Shown here piece by piece: positions 3,671 through 5,310 of a stretch of DNA of 5,310 nucleotides. A program made the position numbers and the translations under genes. Position 1 is the stretch's first letter, and every line of letters begins with the position of its first letter. The DNA lies in the NCBI GenBank assembly GCA_018971745.1, contig JAGXAD010000054.1, positions 1-5,310 on the forward strand, read 5' to 3'. Under the pieces are notes generated by a model. It was not told where the DNA came from. It worked only from the letters and a program-made list of their open reading frames with translations, and did not search any database. This DNA is from Patescibacteria group bacterium. GTDB lineage: Bacteria; Patescibacteriota; Minisyncoccia; Sungbacterales; GWA2-42-14.

Positions 3671-4870
3671 ATGGATATTTTATTGGAACAGTTTTCGAAA
3701 AAAATCGGACGAGGTGATTTCGCAATCCGCTATATTCCTACACTCATTATCGTCTTTTTCATAACTGGCGGAGTATGGAACCCCAATCTCTCTCCTATAG
3801 AAGGCATTATCCTTATAATTGCGGGTGTTTATGGAATATCACTCTGTATTCAAAGATTGAATGATCTGGAATTATCCCGGTGGTATGCGCTCTTAACGCT
3901 GGTTCCTATTGTGAATTTAGTATTCGGAGTAGTTTTGTTTACCCGAAAAGGAAATACGGTATCTACGCCAACCCAGACGCATAAATCCAACAAGTGGTTT
4001 GTCGAAATACCTGCCGGGGAAACAAAAAATGTTTCTGCTAAGATCGTTGAAGCGGCTGTCAAACCACACGAGAAAACAAGCGCAATTTCAACCTTACCTA
4101 TTTCGACATCGTTGGAGCCGAACCACGCTGATGAATTACGCACAACCAGTTTGATCATAGTTGCTTTGGTAATGATAGGCGGCTTCGTTATTTATATTTT
4201 CAACAAATCGCAACCTATTTCTATTCTTCAGTCATCAACCCCGACTACAACAACATCACAAACGCCCTCACCCATACCCTCATCGATTTCCTCGAATCCT
4301 GACTATCTGAAAAATCCATCCGCATATTTGGTGGATTATGATAATAAAACTTCTTCGGAAATACCCACCGGAAAGATGTTGTGGGTAGAAGAAATTAAGA
4401 ACTCAGTACTATTAAAGGTTTCTTACCCAATCGTGAAGGCGGGACAAAACATTATTGTCTTTCATGATTTACAGATACCCGGACTGTCTACTTCCATATA
4501 CGGGAGGGCTGTTGATAAAAGCGAACCTGATCCATGTGAAGAGAAGGCGGCAGTAGATTTCCTCACTAGAAACCTACTGCATACAGAAGTATTTCTATCC
4601 TACGAAGGAATGTACGATACTACAACATGGAGATTGCTCATGACTACCTCTAATGCGGATGTCGCCTATTTCATTATATTAAATGGTTATGGAATGAGTA
4701 ATAAATGGCAGATGTCTCTTGTTAAAACAGATTGGTCTGTCGGTTTGTTGGCGTATCCCGGCGGCAAACTCGCATCCCCACGCTCTCTTGCCACCCTGGC
4801 GGATGAATTAAAAGATGCGCAAAATGTAGCTTCGCTGGCAAAGCGTGGATTTTGGGGAACTTGCCAATAA
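3671..4870 (+). CDS. Membrane protein with DUF805-like domain and degenerate SNase-like domain
   Basis: A 399-residue protein of unusual build. Residues about 18-92 form three membrane helices with the DUF805 signature (RLNDLELSRWYALLTLVPIVNLV at 62-84; the family has R-RLHDxxxSGWWxLLxLIPxxxxI). After a soluble stretch comes a fourth helix (about 160-177), then a Ser/Thr/Pro-rich linker (186-208). The C-terminal part, about 230-398, follows the staphylococcal nuclease fold: EEKAAVDFLTRNLLHTEVFL (family: G-E-x-A-x-x-F-x-x-x-L-x-G-K-x-V), WRLLM, ILNGYGM and the ending LAKRGFWGTC (family: AxxGxGLWG). Expected catalytic positions are poorly kept: the DGDT calcium motif reads KNSV-like and the GID-x-PE motif reads LQIPGLS; only R321 may match the second arginine. 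It is therefore probably a non-enzymatic binding domain, outside the cell if the last helix sets topology. ATG 3671 has no Shine-Dalgarno site. It follows the structured RNA and pairs with the next gene. Confidence 0.8.
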   Translation: MDILLEQFSKKIGRGDFAIRYIPTLIIVFFITGGVWNPNLSPIEGIILIIAGVYGISLCIQRLNDLELSRWYALLTLVPIVNLVFGVVLFTRKGNTVSTPTQTHKSNKWFVEIPAGETKNVSAKIVEAAVKPHEKTSAISTLPISTSLEPNHADELRTTSLIIVALVMIGGFVIYIFNKSQPISILQSSTPTTTTSQTPSPIPSSISSNPDYLKNPSAYLVDYDNKTSSEIPTGKMLWVEEIKNSVLLKVSYPIVKAGQNIIVFHDLQIPGLSTSIYGRAVDKSEPDPCEEKAAVDFLTRNLLHTEVFLSYEGMYDTTTWRLLMTTSNADVAYFIILNGYGMSNKWQMSLVKTDWSVGLLAYPGGKLASPRSLATLADELKDAQNVASLAKRGFWGTCQ

Positions 4871-4879
4871 ACAATAAAA

Positions 4880-5272
4880 ATGAAAAATAAATTAGCATTC
4901 TTTGTTTTTCTTATTTTGGTATTCGGTGCGGTGTTTTTTATTTTGGTTATGCCAAAGATACGAACGAATACATCATCAATCGCCCCGAGGATCTTCTCCA
5001 AATGTCCCGATGATTTTGCCAATGATGATGCCGGCGAAGCGGAATACTTGGCCGCAATCAATAAGTGGACGAATAATTTTTATGATTCGCATCCGGGTGC
5101 TTCTCTTGGCGACTGGGGAAGAGCACGGCATCAATTTTGGGTGGAAAATAATTGCACGGCGGCATTACAGCGGTATCAAGAGGCAAAATCAGGCAAGGCA
5201 GATCCTGCAACCATGGAACAAATACATAACGGCATACAAGACGCAATAAATGACTTCAATCGGAAGAATTAA
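4880..5272 (+). CDS. Small membrane-anchored or secreted protein, family unknown
   Basis: This 130-residue protein starts nine bases after the stop of the DUF805/SNase-like gene and is surely cotranscribed with it. Residues 2-4 are KNK and 5-24 form one strongly hydrophobic helix (LAFFVFLILVFGAVFFILVM), an uncleaved anchor or signal peptide without a lipobox cysteine. The rest is hydrophilic and mostly helical, with two cysteines (C42 in SKCPDD, C92 in ENNCTAA) that could form a disulfide outside the membrane. Trp- and Asp-rich stretches (INKWTNNFYDSHPGASLGDW) suggest a small folded domain. No family is recognised. Context suggests an envelope protein working with the upstream product. No Shine-Dalgarno site is seen; ATG 4880 is the first start and gives a good N-terminal segment. 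Nothing further is seen after the stop. Confidence 0.75.
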   Translation: MKNKLAFFVFLILVFGAVFFILVMPKIRTNTSSIAPRIFSKCPDDFANDDAGEAEYLAAINKWTNNFYDSHPGASLGDWGRARHQFWVENNCTAALQRYQEAKSGKADPATMEQIHNGIQDAINDFNRKN

Positions 5273-5310
5273 TTTTATGTAAAGGTCGATGCAATCAATT
5301 ATAGTAATTT

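Noticed and set aside
3850..4158. - strand open frame inside the DUF805-like gene
   Set aside because: It is antisense to recognisable DUF805 sequence and shows no features of its own.
4687..5249. Open frames on the - strand and in another + frame over the end of the window
   Set aside because: They overlap the SNase-like C-terminus and the anchored small protein, whose hydrophobic N-terminus and close spacing are better evidence for coding.

Overview
The window looks like a piece of a small-genome bacterial chromosome, with Patescibacteria (candidate phyla radiation) as the best guess. The ribosomal proteins are compact and somewhat divergent, Shine-Dalgarno sites are scarce, A/T-rich spacers carry heptamer repeats, and the right half encodes proteins of a type common in those genomes. 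This is an inference from style; no phylogenetic marker was searched. The standard code fits every solid gene.

Left block (1-1177, + strand): the 3' part of a ZnuC-like ABC ATPase, then a complete ZnuB-like permease two bases after its stop. Together they form the cytoplasmic and membrane parts of a zinc or manganese importer. A 30-base palindrome at 1214-1243 with a T tract on both strands ends this operon and the one facing it.

Middle block (1257-2434, - strand): the translation operon infC-rpmI-rplT (IF-3, L35, L20) in its usual order. infC has no ATG or GTG start. The best start is a TTG at 2405-2407 preceded by GGAG.

Scar region (2443-3257): two gene remnants lie back to back, each without its 5' part. 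On the - strand is an unrecognised reading frame broken by one in-frame TAG, followed by a good terminator. On the + strand is the C-terminal tail of a large serine recombinase. Its last codons run through a 14-base match to the 3' end of a tRNA or tmRNA, the usual form of an integration site. This looks like the worn-down edge of an integrated element.

Spacer (3258-3670): no long gene. It holds a five-unit heptamer repeat, an A/T palindrome, a good sigma70-type promoter (TTGATT, 16 bases, TATAAT) and then a very convincing structured RNA at about 3494-3632. A 9-bp closing stem encloses four hairpins, two of them capped by GNRA tetraloops (GAAA and GCAA), with a U-rich tail. It is either a stable small RNA or the regulatory leader of the next gene, and it is the most interesting object in the window.

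Right block (3671-5272, + strand): two genes nine bases apart. The first encodes an unusual membrane protein: an N-terminal DUF805-like three-helix domain, another helix, a Ser/Thr/Pro-rich linker and a degenerate staphylococcal-nuclease-like domain that appears to lack most catalytic residues. The second encodes a small protein with one N-terminal membrane segment and no recognised family.
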